Source of the DNA: Piliocolobus tephrosceles
Lineage: Eukaryota > Chordata > Mammalia > Primates > Cercopithecidae
Reading direction: 5' to 3'
DNA: 64,000 bases
NCBI RefSeq assembly: GCF_002776525.5
Contig: NC_045436.1
Span: forward strand, 101,677,272 to 101,741,271
In this document: piece by piece, positions 48,301-54,230 of the stretch
How positions within the stretch are numbered: the first letter of the stretch is position 1
Layout: each line of letters begins with the position of its first letter
Made by a program: the position numbers and the translations under genes
The notes under the pieces: generated by a model
Database searches by the model: none
Told to the model about the DNA's origin: nothing
What the model saw: only the letters and a program-made list of their open reading frames with translations

Positions 48301-51247
48301 ACCACTGCACTCCAGCCTAGATGACAGAGCAAGAAAAAAAGAAAAAACTTTCTAGTAATCACAAAAACTAAGTGCAAAACTGTCATTTTCTGGGTTTTTC
48401 CAAATTATCAAAGACTGGTAAAATTCTTTTTTTTTTTTTAAAGACAGGGTCTCGGCCAGGGGTGGGGGCTCACACCTGTAATCCCCAGCACTTTGGGAGG
48501 CAGAGGCGGAGAGATTACCTGAGGTCAGGAGTTTGAAACCAGCCTAGCCAACGTAGTGAAACCCCGTCTCTACTAAAAATATAAAACTTAGCCAGGCATG
48601 GTGACAGGCGCCTGTAATCCCAGCTACTTGAGAGGCTGGGGCAGGAGAATCGCTTGAACCTGGGAGGCAGAGGTTGCAGTGAGTGGAGATCGCGCCACTG
48701 CACTCCAGCCTGGGTGACAAGAGCAAGACTCCATATCAAAAACAAAAAAAATAGGAAAAGAACATTAGGGACAGGGTCTTGCTCTGTCACTCCGGCTGGA
48801 ATGCAGTGATGGAATCACAGCTTACCACAGCCTCAAACTCAACTCCTGAGCTCAAGCAATCCTACTGATCACTTAGTAGTCTCTAAGCCTACTCTGCTCC
48901 TATGATAGTGAGGAGTACACATGCATGCCAACAGATCCAGTTAATTTATTTTTTTTTTTAAGAGACAAGGGTCTTGCTAAGTTGCCTAGACTGGTCTCAA
49001 ACTCCTGGCCTCACACGATCCTCCTGCCTCAGCCTCCCAAAGCACTGGGATTACAGGTGTTAACCACGGTGCCTGGCTGTAAAACTCTTGTTTTTCTTGA
49101 GACATTGTATCACTCTGTCACCCAGAATGGAATGCAGTGGCATGATCTCAGCTCACCGCAACCTCCTACCTCCCCAGCTCAAGCTATTCTGCCATATTAG
49201 TTACCAGGTACATGGCACATTTGTTAACTGTTGGCTTTTTCTTTAAAGCCAGTACAGTCTCTGGTTCTGGATATACCTGCCTCATCTAGGGTTCCCAGAG
49301 TTATAAAAACGAAGAATAATTGCCAAGCAAGTTTACACTGTTCTGCTGGTATCTAACAAAAAAAGCATTAGAGATTTCCAGAGAGCACATACGTGTATTC
49401 CTTCCTTCCTCAAATCCCACTGGAAGAAAATAAAGATAAAGGGAAATAAAATCCATACCAGGAGAAGGAATAAATGCCACCAGTGAATGACAGATGTTAA
49501 CCAACTTCAGGAAGATGAAAAGTAGTTGGAATATTGACCTTAAAACCAGAGTAGGACAAAGTAAATTTAAGACTATGCACCAAGGACAGGCGTGGTGGTT
49601 CACGACTGTAATCCCAGCAATTTGGGAGGCTGAGACGGGCAGATCACGAGGTCAGGAGTTCAAGACCAGATCAGCCTAACCAAGGTGTTGAAATCCCCCC
49701 TCTACTAAAAAATACAAAACAATTAGCCGGGAGTGGTGGCGCGCGTCTTTAGTCCCAGCTACTTAAGAGGTTGAGGAAGAAGAATCCCTTGAACCCAGGA
49801 GGCGGAGGTTGCAGTGAGCCGAGATCACACCACTGCGCTCCAGCCTGGGCGACAGAGTGAAACTCCGTCCAAAAAAAAAACCACCAAAGGATTAGGGGGA
49901 GATGCTATTCCTACAAACTGAGCAGAGTTAGAGGTTTCAAGCTTGAAGTCAGTGGGCCCAAAGGTCATAAATTGGCAGCGGGACAAAAACCATGGAAATC
50001 ACTCAGTCCTCCTCCCTCCCCACTCTTCAAGCAAAAACTGCAAAATAGTTATGTTTGTCCCTAAAATAAAGTCAAAAGTTTTTTAGAAATGAAGGGGTAG
50101 GACCCCTACTGTGAATACTGCTGTTAAGAGTACACAGCAGAAACTTAGGCTTAATAATTTTACAGTTCACACTGAGGAAACAAAGTTAAACAGCCATACT
50201 CAGCGGAGAAGCTGCTCCTCCACTAATGTAAAGCTTGAAGCAAAAGGCAGGTTCCCGGCCTATCCGTCTGGTACCTGCTCACGTGCCCTCAACTGAAACC
50301 TTCCTATCTAGGCGACCTGGTACAAAGAGCCAAAAGTCAATTAGCGACCCGTGTACTGAAAACAAGACCTATTACTCACATTAACCAAAATATAGACAGA
50401 TAACCAGTGCCCATCAGACGTGGGAGAAAAAGCAGCAGAAGGAAACAGGACGGACCAAAAAGACACAGAACTATTGCCCAACAGTAAACAGATTTAGGAA
50501 ACAGATTTTTTTTTCTAATTATCATCTTTGTAGATTCAAGAGACTTTTAATATCTATAAAATAAATAAGAAAAGGCTGCTGCACCTAGGACCCTGTGTTT
50601 ACTAACTCAAAGAATAAAAACTGGAGAAGAACAGGAGGAGGCGGCCTAAGACACCATAAATTCCTAAATTTATCCACAATAGACAAATTAAAAAAAAAAA
50701 AAGGAGGTAGATAGCAAATATATTATCTACCCTGGAAAGGGGGTGGGGGAATAGTGATTTCACTTTTCATTTTACATCATTTTCAAGCTGTTTTAACTAT
50801 GTACATATATTAATTCTAACAACAATGTTTTAAGTAGTAACCATGGAAAAATGGCACAGGGCAACACCATCCCAAACAAGTGCTATTTAAACTCTCTCGT
50901 GATACTAACAATGATTTACGGAGGATGGCAAATTTCAAAATAAGAGGTCAAAAAGGGTCCGACGCCACTCGTTTCCCTCAAAAGGCAGATAAAACATTTT
51001 ACAGCCTTTTTGAAAACTTGCATATGACTATAAAAACCCGGGAGACAAAGCAAAGCCTACAGAATACGCCGGAAATAAAGCTGGTTCCACCCCAATTCAA
51101 AGTCTAGGGCAAATGAGCCGGCAGTAGGAGGGCGGAATACCTGAACGCAGGGATGCCGCGGCAGACGGGGGACCTGACGGTCACAGAGGCCAAGGCCACA
51201 GAGAGAGACACTGCAGCTAAAGCCCTTCCCAGGAGGCGTCCGGCCAT
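9770..51247 (-). CDS. NUDT9: NUDT9, mitochondrial ADP-ribose pyrophosphatase (whole coding span, 8 exons)
   Basis: Joined coding exons on the minus strand are 51247-51141, 39248-39009, 35998-35903, 32389-32303, 24803-24692, 16230-16084, 13458-13374 and 9948-9770. Their sum is 1053 nt, giving 350 residues plus TAG, the length I know for human NUDT9. Every junction is GT-AG and phases match. The enzyme hydrolyses ADP-ribose to AMP and ribose 5-phosphate with a divalent cation, in mitochondria, and is the paralogue of the TRPM2 C-terminal NUDT9-H domain. Visible parts are a presequence (about residues 1-46), an N-terminal domain, and a Nudix fold with box G215-x5-E221-x7-R229-E-F-G-E-E-A235, so the catalytic REFGEE stretch is complete. 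From memory it differs from human at several residues (C42 and N in WQDYN, for example), which fits a monkey. No stop or frameshift was found, so the gene looks functional. Confidence 0.97.
10438..10764 (+). mobile_element. AluS with long A tail
   Basis: GGCCAGACACGGTGGCTCAC through a roughly 45-nt A-rich tail ending about 10764. NUDT9 intron 7. Confidence 0.9.
11065..11262 (-). mobile_element. Alu, truncated
   Basis: Reverse Alu from TTAGACAGAGTCTCGCTC to GGCTAATTTTTTTGTATTC, stopping before the left arm. Confidence 0.8.
11262..12400 (+). mobile_element. L1 5' UTR fragment, split by Alu
   Basis: About 640 bp before and 190 bp after the Alu at 11905-12212 resemble the 5' UTR of older primate L1 families (stretches such as GGGGTGGCCTCCATTTTAGT and ATTTTGGAATTATCA). 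Confidence 0.55.
11905..12212 (+). mobile_element. AluS inside L1 5' UTR
   Basis: AGCCAGGCGCAGTGGTTCAT through an A tail ending about 12212. Confidence 0.9.
13374..13458 (-). CDS. NUDT9: NUDT9 coding exon 7
   Basis: 85 nt from acceptor AAATAG to donor ACAG/GTAACT. It encodes about residues 264-291 ([20 protein letters not shown], then AVNYHDET) plus one base of Gly292. The [13 protein letters not shown] stretch matches the conserved ADP-ribose-binding region of NUDT9/TRPM2 as I remember it. Confidence 0.96.
13667..13978 (+). mobile_element. AluS
   Basis: GCCAGGCGTGGTGGCTCACG, tail with AAAG units. First of five Alus in the same orientation between NUDT9 exons 7 and 6. Confidence 0.9.
14087..14382 (+). 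mobile_element. AluS
   Basis: GGACAGGCGCAGGGCTCATG to an AAATAAATAAAT tail. Confidence 0.88.
14701..15031 (+). mobile_element. AluS
   Basis: GGCCAGGCGCGGTAGCTCAC to an A-rich tail with CAA repeats. Confidence 0.9.
15054..15345 (+). mobile_element. AluJ
   Basis: AAGGCCAGGCTCACTCCTA to a GACCCTGTCTCAAATAAAAA tail, diverged. Confidence 0.85.
15519..15836 (+). mobile_element. AluS
   Basis: GGCCAGGCATGTTGGCTCAC to an AAAAAAGAAAAAC tail. It ends about 250 bp before NUDT9 exon 6. Confidence 0.88.
16084..16230 (-). CDS. NUDT9: NUDT9 coding exon 6 (Nudix box)
   Basis: 147 nt, 49 codons, phase 0 at both ends, from acceptor CTTAG to donor GTG/GTAAGA. It encodes residues 215-263 starting [20 protein letters not shown], the metal-binding Nudix helix with the catalytic glutamates E230, E233 and E234. 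Its second codon is an ATG (Met216) with G at -3 and +4, a strong start context if transcription began in intron 5. The exon is flanked by same-orientation Alus (15519-15836 and 17146-17447) and by the antisense L1 1.3 kb upstream. Confidence 0.97.
17146..17447 (+). mobile_element. AluS
   Basis: GCTGAGCGCGGTAGCTCATG to a GAAGAAAAAAAC tail, about 900 bp on the other side of exon 6. Confidence 0.88.
17546..17560 (+). repeat. L1 target-site duplication, 5' copy
   Basis: ATAAAGAGTCATCCT, identical to 23729-23743. Confidence 0.95.
17554..17919 (-). other. Antisense open frame in L1 5' UTR (ORF0-like)
   Basis: The frame is open on the minus strand from just after TAG at 17961-17959 down to TGA at 17556-17554, which lies in the target-site duplication. 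The position and the C-terminal part ([12 protein letters not shown]) match the primate L1 ORF0 frame. The first codon of the 122-codon stretch at 17919 is GTG, and no ATG precedes the splice donor at 17761, so initiation would be non-AUG. Translation is doubtful. Confidence 0.5.
17561..18579 (+). promoter_or_regulatory. L1 5' UTR with sense and antisense promoter region
   Basis: About 1.0 kb of CpG-containing sequence that starts with the YY1-binding motif needed for accurate L1 initiation. In primate L1s this segment also holds an antisense promoter. Here the antisense direction is the NUDT9 sense direction. A consensus antisense donor CCCAG/GTGAGG sits at 17761/17760. Confidence 0.85.
18580..19596 (+). 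CDS. L1 ORF1 protein (RNA-binding chaperone), intact
   Basis: 338 codons from ATG to TAA, the normal length for primate L1 ORF1p. Order: basic N terminus, coiled coil (about 50-150; many heptad-like E/K/L repeats ending [20 protein letters not shown]), RRM domain (about 155-250; [20 protein letters not shown]) and C-terminal domain (about 260-325; [19 protein letters not shown]). The coiled coil differs most from the human active family, as expected for a separate lineage. It forms trimers that coat L1 RNA in cytoplasmic particles. No disabling mutation was seen, so it could still make protein if the 5' UTR promoter is active. Confidence 0.95.
   Translation: MGKKQGRKAGNSKNKSASPPAKEHSPSPATDQSWSEKDFDEMREEGFSPSNLSELKEELRTQRKETKNLEKKVEELTARLINAEKVINEMTEMKTKTREIRDKCTSFSNRLDQLEERVSAMEDQMNEMKREEKPKEKRRKRNEQSLQEVWDYVKRPNLRLIGVPESEGENGTKLENTLQDIIQENFPNLAGQANIQIQEIQRTPQRYSSRRATPRHIIARFTKVEMKEKILRAAREKGRVTHKGKPIRLTADLSAETLQARREWGPIFNVLKEKNFKPRISYPAKLSFISEGEIKFFTDKQMLRDFVTTRPALQETLKEALNMERNNRYQPLQKHAKM
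19660..23482 (+). pseudogene. L1 ORF2 (endonuclease / reverse transcriptase), broken by two frameshifts
   Basis: ATG at 19660, 63 nt after the ORF1 stop. The reading lies in three frames: 19660-20067 (first half of the endonuclease, N-terminal motif LNVNGLNAP), 20085-22880 (rest of the endonuclease with MGDFN and SDHSAI, then the reverse transcriptase with FADD at 21756-21767) and 22880-23482 (C-terminal Cys-rich segment with [19 protein letters not shown]). The first shift is a one-base loss near 20040, seen as an early TAG at 20065-20067. The second is a 4-nt loss in an A-rich stretch near 22850, seen as TGA at 22878-22883. No other stop interrupts it. The full ORF2 would be about 1275 residues. 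Confidence 0.93.
23483..23728 (+). other. L1 3' UTR and A-rich tail
   Basis: Contains the G-rich polypurine tract GGGGAGGGGGGAGGGG (about 23539-23559), the terminal AATAAA (from 23703) and an imperfect A tail of AAAAT units ending at the target-site duplication. Confidence 0.9.
23729..23743 (+). repeat. L1 target-site duplication, 3' copy
   Basis: ATAAAGAGTCATCCT directly after the A-rich tail, identical to 17546-17560. Confidence 0.95.
23829..24100 (+). mobile_element. AluS
   Basis: GGCCGGGCGTGGTGACTCAC to a tail of AAAT units. It has a small internal deletion in the right arm. Confidence 0.88.
24692..24803 (-). CDS. NUDT9: NUDT9 coding exon 5
   Basis: 112 nt from acceptor TTCACAG to donor GGG/GTAAGC. 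It encodes about residues 177-214 ([19 protein letters not shown], then [19 protein letters not shown]). The exon closes on a complete codon (phase 0), just before the Nudix-box glycine. This puts the catalytic motif entirely at the start of the next exon. Confidence 0.97.
25029..25334 (+). mobile_element. AluY, Old World monkey (AluYR-type) copy
   Basis: The least diverged Alu in the window. It carries GGCGTAAACCCGGAAGGCGG and GATCCGGCCACTGCACTCC, changes I associate with cercopithecoid AluYR subfamilies. A perfect 13-bp duplication AAGATACTACATT flanks it (25016-25028 and 25335-25347). Confidence 0.93.
25498..25755 (+). mobile_element. AluJ with internal loss
   Basis: GCCAGGTGCTGTGGCTCACA to CTTGGGTGACC, lacking part of the left arm and a long tail. 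Confidence 0.8.
25796..26097 (+). mobile_element. AluS
   Basis: GGCAGGGTGTGGTGAGTCAC to an A13 tail. It faces the minus-strand Alu 84 bp away. Confidence 0.88.
26181..26484 (-). mobile_element. AluJ
   Basis: T run, AGAGACAGGGTCTTGCTCTG to CCACCACACCTGGCC. Confidence 0.88.
26843..26908 (+). repeat. Perfect 33-bp tandem duplication
   Basis: Two identical 33-nt units (26843-26875 and 26876-26908), each containing CCTTATATAGTAGCTGACTA. It lies in NUDT9 intron 4. Confidence 0.95.
27480..27700 (+). repeat. MIR-like relic
   Basis: Text such as AGCCTCAAAACAACCCTAT and GGTAACTTCCCTAAGACTGC is typical of MIR. Confidence 0.6.
27739..28003 (+). mobile_element. AluS, with deletions
   Basis: GACCGGGCGTGGTGGTACAC to an A13 tail. 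Short deletions in both arms. Confidence 0.87.
28173..28303 (+). mobile_element. Free left Alu monomer (FLAM)
   Basis: A single left arm, GGCCAGGTGTGGTGGCTCCT to an A12 tail, bounded by the duplication AGAGAGATGCTG on both sides. Confidence 0.85.
28960..29130 (+). repeat. MIR-like relic
   Basis: GGCAAGTCACTTAACCCCAG after a TTCAGATGTCAGATC stretch matches the MIR core. Confidence 0.6.
29745..29805 (+). repeat. GTAA/GGTG/GATG tetranucleotide repeat
   Basis: AAGTAAGTAAGTAGGTGAAT followed by GGGTGGGTAGGTGGATAGAT. Confidence 0.85.
30385..30442 (+). repeat. 27-bp direct duplication, period 31
   Basis: TTTCACCCACTACTCTCCTA plus CAAGAAT at 30385-30411 and again at 30416-30442, separated by four Ts. 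Confidence 0.93.
30957..30975 (+). repeat. (TG)n microsatellite
   Basis: About nine TG units abutting the TA target site of the Tigger element. Confidence 0.9.
30977..32169 (+). mobile_element. Tigger3-like DNA transposon (TcMar-Tigger), internally deleted
   Basis: Inverted ends CAGTCATG...CATGACTG flanked by TA duplications (30975-30976 and 32170-32171), 1193 bp. The right end (read in reverse) shows the familiar CAGTCATGCATTGCTTAAC followed by a TTCTGAGAAATG stretch. Family naming is from memory. Confidence 0.8.
31314..31466 (+). pseudogene. Tigger transposase C-terminal remnant
   Basis: An open frame inside the Tigger element reads [40 protein letters not shown] and [10 protein letters not shown], then TAG. 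It is an acidic tail of the kind found at the end of pogo/Tigger transposases. The catalytic domain is missing. Confidence 0.6.
32303..32389 (-). CDS. NUDT9: NUDT9 coding exon 4
   Basis: 87 nt from acceptor TTCCAG to donor CCAG/GTAAGA. It encodes about residues 148-176, including [20 protein letters not shown] and HAADPIIT, the Gly-rich linker before the catalytic domain. Phase is the same as its neighbours. A Tigger-type DNA transposon starts only 133 bp downstream in transcription (at 32169). Confidence 0.96.
33370..33679 (-). mobile_element. AluS/Y
   Basis: Long T run, GAGATGGAGTCTCACTCTG to CCATGCCCAGCC. GCAACCAT occurs on both sides (33346 region and 33681 region). Confidence 0.9.
34559..34871 (-). 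mobile_element. AluS in MST LTR
   Basis: GGTTTTGTTTTG run, GAGATGGAGTCTCGCTCTG to CCATGCCCGGCC. Duplication ATCTGATGG at 34550-34558 and 34873-34881. Confidence 0.93.
35065..35372 (-). mobile_element. AluS in MST LTR
   Basis: T run, GAGACGGAGTCTCGCTTTG to CCACACCCAGCC. Duplication GGTATGTCTT at 35057-35066 and 35374-35383. Confidence 0.93.
35903..35998 (-). CDS. NUDT9: NUDT9 coding exon 3
   Basis: 96 nt between acceptor CATTACAG and donor AAG/GTAGGT. It encodes about residues 116-147 ([19 protein letters not shown], then [12 protein letters not shown]). Phase is preserved (two bases in, two out), so skipping this exon would keep the frame and remove 32 residues. The two plus-strand open frames seen here are shadows of this exon and its intron. 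Confidence 0.96.
36624..36740 (+). mobile_element. Alu left part, 3'-truncated
   Basis: GCCGGGCACGGTGGCTCACA to GAAACCCCGTCTCTAATTTT, then it stops. Confidence 0.85.
36832..37256 (-). mobile_element. Alu with AT-rich insert and internal inverted Alu piece
   Basis: A minus-strand Alu begins at 36832, reaches the mid A/T linker (about 37010), passes through about 75 nt of A/T, then about 60 nt of plus-strand Alu (37087-37146, AAAATTAGCCGGGCACAGTG), then resumes as minus-strand Alu to 37256. The plus piece mirrors 36935-37000. Confidence 0.85.
37611..37866 (+). mobile_element. AluJ
   Basis: AGGCGTGCTGGCTCACGCCT to CACTCCACCCTGGGTTAG, no long tail. Confidence 0.83.
38003..38205 (+). mobile_element. 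Alu, 5'-truncated
   Basis: CAGCCTGGACAAAACAGTGA to TACTCCAGCCTGGGTGAAG, diverged. Confidence 0.78.
39009..39248 (-). CDS. NUDT9: NUDT9 coding exon 2
   Basis: 240 nt after acceptor CCCCAG (39250-39249), ending CAG/GTGAGC. It encodes residues 36-115 and enters and leaves with two bases carried. It contains the internal ATG at 39205 (Met51, [17 protein letters not shown]), a plausible start for a form without the presequence, and the conserved stretch [13 protein letters not shown]. It is the best recognised segment of the gene outside the Nudix box. Confidence 0.97.
39312..39604 (+). mobile_element. AluS
   Basis: GGCCGGGCGTGGCGGCTTAC to an A-rich tail. Duplication AAAGAACCTA at 39302-39311 and 39605-39614. 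It begins only 63 bp upstream of exon 2. Confidence 0.92.
39899..40193 (+). mobile_element. AluS
   Basis: GGCCCGGCGTGGTAGCTCAT to an A12 tail. Confidence 0.9.
41820..42122 (+). mobile_element. Tigger-like MITE inside L1
   Basis: 303 bp with inverted ends CTGGTTGAGTATTCCTAATC and, from the other side, CAGGTTGAGTATCCCTTATC. TA follows the right end. The host L1 sequence resumes on both sides. Confidence 0.75.
42262..42507 (+). mobile_element. AluS inside older L1
   Basis: GGCTGGGTGCGCTGGCTCAT to a CAAACAAAC tail, with a gap in the right arm. L1 text resumes after it. Confidence 0.88.
43815..44310 (+). repeat. Dispersed LTR-like repeat, copy 1
   Basis: Begins TATTAGTTTTCTATTGAAGC and ends GGGCCATTATTCTGCTTACC. 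A related copy is at 59708-60500. The family name is uncertain. Confidence 0.5.
44398..44690 (+). repeat. Long purine (GA-rich) tract
   Basis: About 290 nt almost entirely A and G on the plus strand (units such as GGAAGAGG, AGAGAGGA, GGGGAAAG), polypyrimidine on the NUDT9 strand. The open frames it creates on both strands are composition artefacts. Confidence 0.9.
44776..45068 (+). mobile_element. AluJ
   Basis: GTGGGGCATGCTGGCTCACG to ATCCCGACTCATTAAAAAAA, diverged. Confidence 0.85.
45070..47014. other. Intron 1 DNA, mostly unique
   Basis: Apart from the old L1 piece at 45448-45838 and a MIR-like start at about 46915-46990, this is AT-rich unique sequence. I see no exon-like segment. Confidence 0.5.
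45448..45838 (-). mobile_element. Ancient L1M 3' region fragment
   Basis: Sequence of the type GGAATCATACAGCCTTCC, then CTTCTAAGTTTTGGCGGTCATG and TTTGGGTAAATACCAA, read against L1 sense. It is the reverse of an old L1 3' end. Confidence 0.6.
47015..47404 (-). mobile_element. AluJ with T-rich insert
   Basis: T run, GTGAGACAGGGCCTCACTCT to CTCCACACCAGGCC. About 95 extra nt of T/G-rich sequence at 47180-47275 split the two arms. Confidence 0.83.
47455..47749 (+). mobile_element. AluS
   Basis: GGCCAAGTGCGGTGGCTCAC to an A13 tail. 16-bp duplication GAAATAAGAACATTAA at 47439-47454 and 47751-47766. Confidence 0.93.
48053..48345 (+). mobile_element. AluJ
   Basis: GACTGGGAGCAGTGTCTCAC to an AAAAAAAGAAAAAAC tail. 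Confidence 0.85.
48427..49078 (-). mobile_element. AluJ split by a younger Alu
   Basis: T run and AAAGACAGGGTCTC before 48454. The Alu text resumes at about 48767 with GGACAGGGTCTTGCTCTG and ends GCCTGGCTG at 49078, with extra sequence between the arms. Confidence 0.82.
48454..48748 (+). mobile_element. AluS inserted in AluJ
   Basis: GGCCAGGGGTGGGGGCTCAC to an AAAACAAAAAAAAT tail. GACAGGGTCT on both sides is the target duplication. Confidence 0.9.
49090..49197 (-). mobile_element. Alu fragment
   Basis: TTTTCTTGAGACATTGTATC to CTCAAGCTATTCTGCC, right-arm part only. Confidence 0.78.
49586..49880 (+). mobile_element. AluS
   Basis: GGACAGGCGTGGTGGTTCAC to an A10 tail. Confidence 0.9.
49881..51099. 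other. Intron 1 unique DNA next to exon 1
   Basis: No recognisable repeat beyond an A run at about 50690-50702. Possible regulatory DNA downstream of the promoter; no exon supported. Confidence 0.4.
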
Positions 51248-51700
51248 CAGCGCCCCGAGGGCGGCTTCACGATGCTAGGTTGCTCTTAGTTGGTGCCTCC
51301 ACCTCCCCACAACCCACAGCTCCGAGTCCCGGCCCCCCGTATCTAGTGGGCACTAGGACCCGGCTGCCGTTGGGTTCCCGAACTGGAGTAGCTGTGCCTA
51401 CCTATAAATCACAGATCAAAAGCCCTCCCACGCTAAGAGTCCGGGGCTTTACCCAGGCATCGAGAAAAATCCAAACCAGCACGTGACGCACAGCGCCAGC
51501 TACCGGGGGAACCGCAACCAAGGACGTCGTAACTTTCTCGCTGCGTAACGGCGCTTTACGGCCGCGCCGCAAAGCAAAGATCGTGCGTTGCCGGCTTCGT
51601 AGCGCTTTCGGTCTCCAACTTCCCAGACTTCCCAGTCTGCGCAGGCGTACTTGGAGCCGAAGGGAAATACCAAGAAAGTACCAGAGGAAAGGAAACGTCT
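51100..51700 (-). promoter_or_regulatory. NUDT9 CpG-rich promoter and 5' UTR
   Basis: CpG dinucleotides are dense here, against a CpG-poor, AT-rich surrounding. There is no TATA box at a suitable place. Visible elements include an NRF1-like TGCGCAGGCG at about 51638-51647, which suits a nuclear gene for a mitochondrial protein, and a CRE-like TGACG at 51484-51488. The transcription start should lie between about 51260 and 51600. The next gene on this side (HSD17B11 in human) is beyond the window, so a close bidirectional partner is not seen. Confidence 0.75.
51141..51247 (-). CDS. NUDT9: NUDT9 coding exon 1 (start codon, presequence)
   Basis: ATG at 51247-51245 opens [16 protein letters not shown], an Arg/Ala/Leu/Ser stretch with no acidic residue, typical of a mitochondrial targeting presequence. 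The exon encodes residues 1-35 plus two bases of codon 36 and ends at CAG/GTATTC (donor GT at 51140-51139). The start has G at +4 but C at -3, so the Kozak context is moderate. Leaky scanning to Met51 in exon 2 would give a form without the presequence, as known for the NUDT9 short isoform. Confidence 0.95.
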
Positions 51701-51769
51701 GACAGACGAGGAACTGGAAGGGGAATAAGTGGGAAAGAAGCCAAGGGGTTTGAGAGAGACTTGTTGCCC

Positions 51770-52073
51770 TGGGTTTTGTTTGTTTGTTTGCTTGGTTTTT
51801 GAGACGAGAGTCTGGCTCTGTCGCCCAGGCTGCAGTGCAGGGGCGCGATGTCAGCTCGTTTCCGCCTCAACCTCCTGGGCTTAAAGCGAGTCTCCTGTCT
51901 CAGCCCCCGACGTAGCTGAGACTACAGGCACACACCGCCATACCTGGCTAATTTTTGTATGTTTTGTAGAGACAGATATTTGCCGTGTTGCCCAGGCTGG
52001 TCTCCAACTCTCAAGCTCAAACAATCCAACTGCCTGGGCCTCCTCACAGGCGCGAGCCAAGGCGCCTGGCCCT
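51770..52073 (-). mobile_element. AluJ upstream of NUDT9 promoter
   Basis: GTTTGTTTGTTTGCTTGG run, GAGACGAGAGTCTGGCTCTG to CAAGGCGCCTGGCCC. It marks the upstream end of the CpG-rich promoter. Confidence 0.87.
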
Positions 52074-52171
52074 GCCCTGGTTTTTTAAGGCAGTAAGTTG
52101 TTGCGGAACCACGCGGGTCTTAGCCATATTTTGAATAGTACTTGATTATGGGAATGAAACCCCCTTTGCAA

Positions 52172-52437
52172 AATTATAACTGATTTGGGAGGCTGAGGCG
52201 GGATCACTTGCGGTCAGGAGTTCAAGACCAGCCTGGTCAACGTGGTGAAACCCCCTCGCTACTAAAAATACAAAACTTAGCTGGGCCTGGTGGCGCGCGC
52301 CTGTAGCCCCAGCTACTCAGGAGGCTGAAGCAGGAGAATCGCTTGAACCCGGGAGGCGGAGGTTGCAGCCAGCTGAGGTCACACCACTGCACTCCAGCCT
52401 GGGCGACCAGAGAAATTACGTCTCAAAAAAAAAAAAA
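52172..52437 (+). mobile_element. AluS, 5'-truncated
   Basis: TTTGGGAGGCTGAGGCGGGA to an A13 tail. Confidence 0.88.
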
Positions 52438-52440
52438 CCC

Positions 52441-52590
52441 CTCTACTCCCTGAATGCTCAGGGAGACTGATTTGAGTAATAAAAAACTCCGGTCTCCCAC
52501 ACAGCCGGCTCTGCCTGAATTACTTTTTCTCTATTGCAATTCCCCTGTCTTGATGAATCACCTCTGTCTAGGCAGCGGGAAAGGTGAACC
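52441..52590 (+). mobile_element. ERV1-type LTR fragment (R/U5-like)
   Basis: AATAAAAAACTCCGGTCTCC followed by CTCTATTGCAATTCCCCTG and GTCTAGGCAGCGGGAAAGG, resembling the polyadenylation signal, R and U5 of gamma-type ERV LTRs. Confidence 0.45.
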
Positions 52591-53124
52591 CCTTGAGTGG
52601 TTACAGCAAGAGGAGATAGTGCAGAGACTCAGCCCTCGTATCTTGAAGCATTTCTCAGTTTTTTGTTTTTGTTTTTGCTTTTGCTTTCTTAACCAAGTTG
52701 TCTGCTCCAGTTGCTGGATTTCATTCACAAGGCTTTGCCAGGACCAGGTGTGGCCCTTGGAAACTCGTGGAGGAGAAAAGCTATGAAAATAGGCACACAA
52801 CCTGGAGGAGGAACAGAGGGCAATACCCTTAATACTGGAGAAGAAACTCGAGAGGCAAAAATTAGCCAAACGGACGAACTGAAAGTTGGAAACCCAGATT
52901 GTCCAAAGCAGCTTGTAATCAGGCTTACCTCATTTATATTAGCTTATTGATGTGGCAAATATTTGACTTTTGCTTACATGAGCCACTGTTTCTGTGCGGT
53001 TCCAATACACCAACGTTACAAAACTTTGACCATCTTAAGAGCCAGATTAATCAAATTTTGACAACCATTGTTCTGAAAACTGCAGAACTCTTGACAGTAT
53101 TGACTGTTCAAACCTTTACACGGT
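52591..53124. other. Unassigned sequence between two LTR-like stretches
   Basis: Open frames here are short and overlap on both strands without domain content. It could be ERV internal debris; I see no supported gene. Confidence 0.3.
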
Positions 53125-54230
53125 CCGCCTAGGTGTGTCTCAGATGCTGAGGCACGAAATAGAATTTAAAGCATTTACTTTAGCCAAAGTGAGGACAGCT
53201 GCCCAGAAGACCCAGACCCAAGTAACCTTGAATGTGAGCTCCCGTCCGCCTTCGTTACAATCAGGTTTTTAAAGGCAAAAAGGGGACAGGGAGTTGACTG
53301 ATACAAAGTTGTAGAGAATTATTGCTTTGTAGAAATAGCATTGATTAGTGAATGGCTATATATTAAGCTATACGGTGGGAGTTACAGTGTCCAGTGTGCC
53401 ATTATTAGGTTAATTGGTAGCTACTTGTGGCTGTAGCAAGCAGTTTAAAGAGATGAATACATAAGAAAGTGGGGAGTAGGATGTAATTGCTGTCTCATTT
53501 TAATGTCTCTCTGGGCCTGATAATTTTAAAGGATTCACCTTCCTCATATAAAAGTTCTTTTCTCAGCACTGAGAGACTTGATTATACTCTAGCATAACTT
53601 CCAGTAGCTTAAGGCCTTGTCCCTAGGCTGGTCCCAGACCCCATTAAAATGCTTCCCTGAAATCAAAACTCAATGCCTGGAGAATTTACTGTTTGTTCCA
53701 GCCAAAACTTGGTGATAGGCAGATAGGTCACTGAATCCCTTCTTAGAGCAGTTACCTTAGAATTCTTTCTCTACCCTTCCTGATGTAAGTCTACCACCCA
53801 AAACAGTTTCCTCAAAGACTTGGGAGCCATCTCCTTGAAATGCAAATATTCAGGGAGATAATTCACCCTATCTCCTGGTCCCTATAGGAGGCAGGTACCT
53901 TGCTTTAGCTAGCACCACTGCCTCCTATCATAAAGATAGAAGTTTGTTTCTCCTCTGGATACAAGCCAGTTAACAAACCCAAATGGCATAGTCACATCAA
54001 TCAACAAACCACCGCCCCCCTCCCCGGCTGCTCGCCACCCCCTAAAACTTAAGATCATTTTGTGCCTTTCTCTGTTGCATACCTCAGCCTTTTGTTTCAG
54101 GGAAGTGTGGGGTTTGTTCATATTACACTCTCTTCCCTATTGGACTGCCATTACTGAATAAAGTCTGTCCTTACTGCTTTAACTAGTGTCCGGCTTCATT
54201 TATTTTGACTGCTATCTCAGGTTGAGAAGT
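53125..54230 (+). mobile_element. Probable ERV1-type LTR, family not recognised
   Basis: A 1.1 kb non-Alu stretch starting near TGTCTCAGATGCTGAGGCAC and ending near TATCTCA. It has a GAATAAAG polyadenylation signal at about 54156 followed by a U5-like TAGTGTCCGGCTTCATTTAT. Ends are approximate and no target duplication is convincing. Confidence 0.45.

Noticed and set aside
51556..51870. Divergent protein-coding gene sharing the NUDT9 promoter
   Set aside because: The open frame spans promoter and Alu text, has no recognisable protein content and no supported splice structure.
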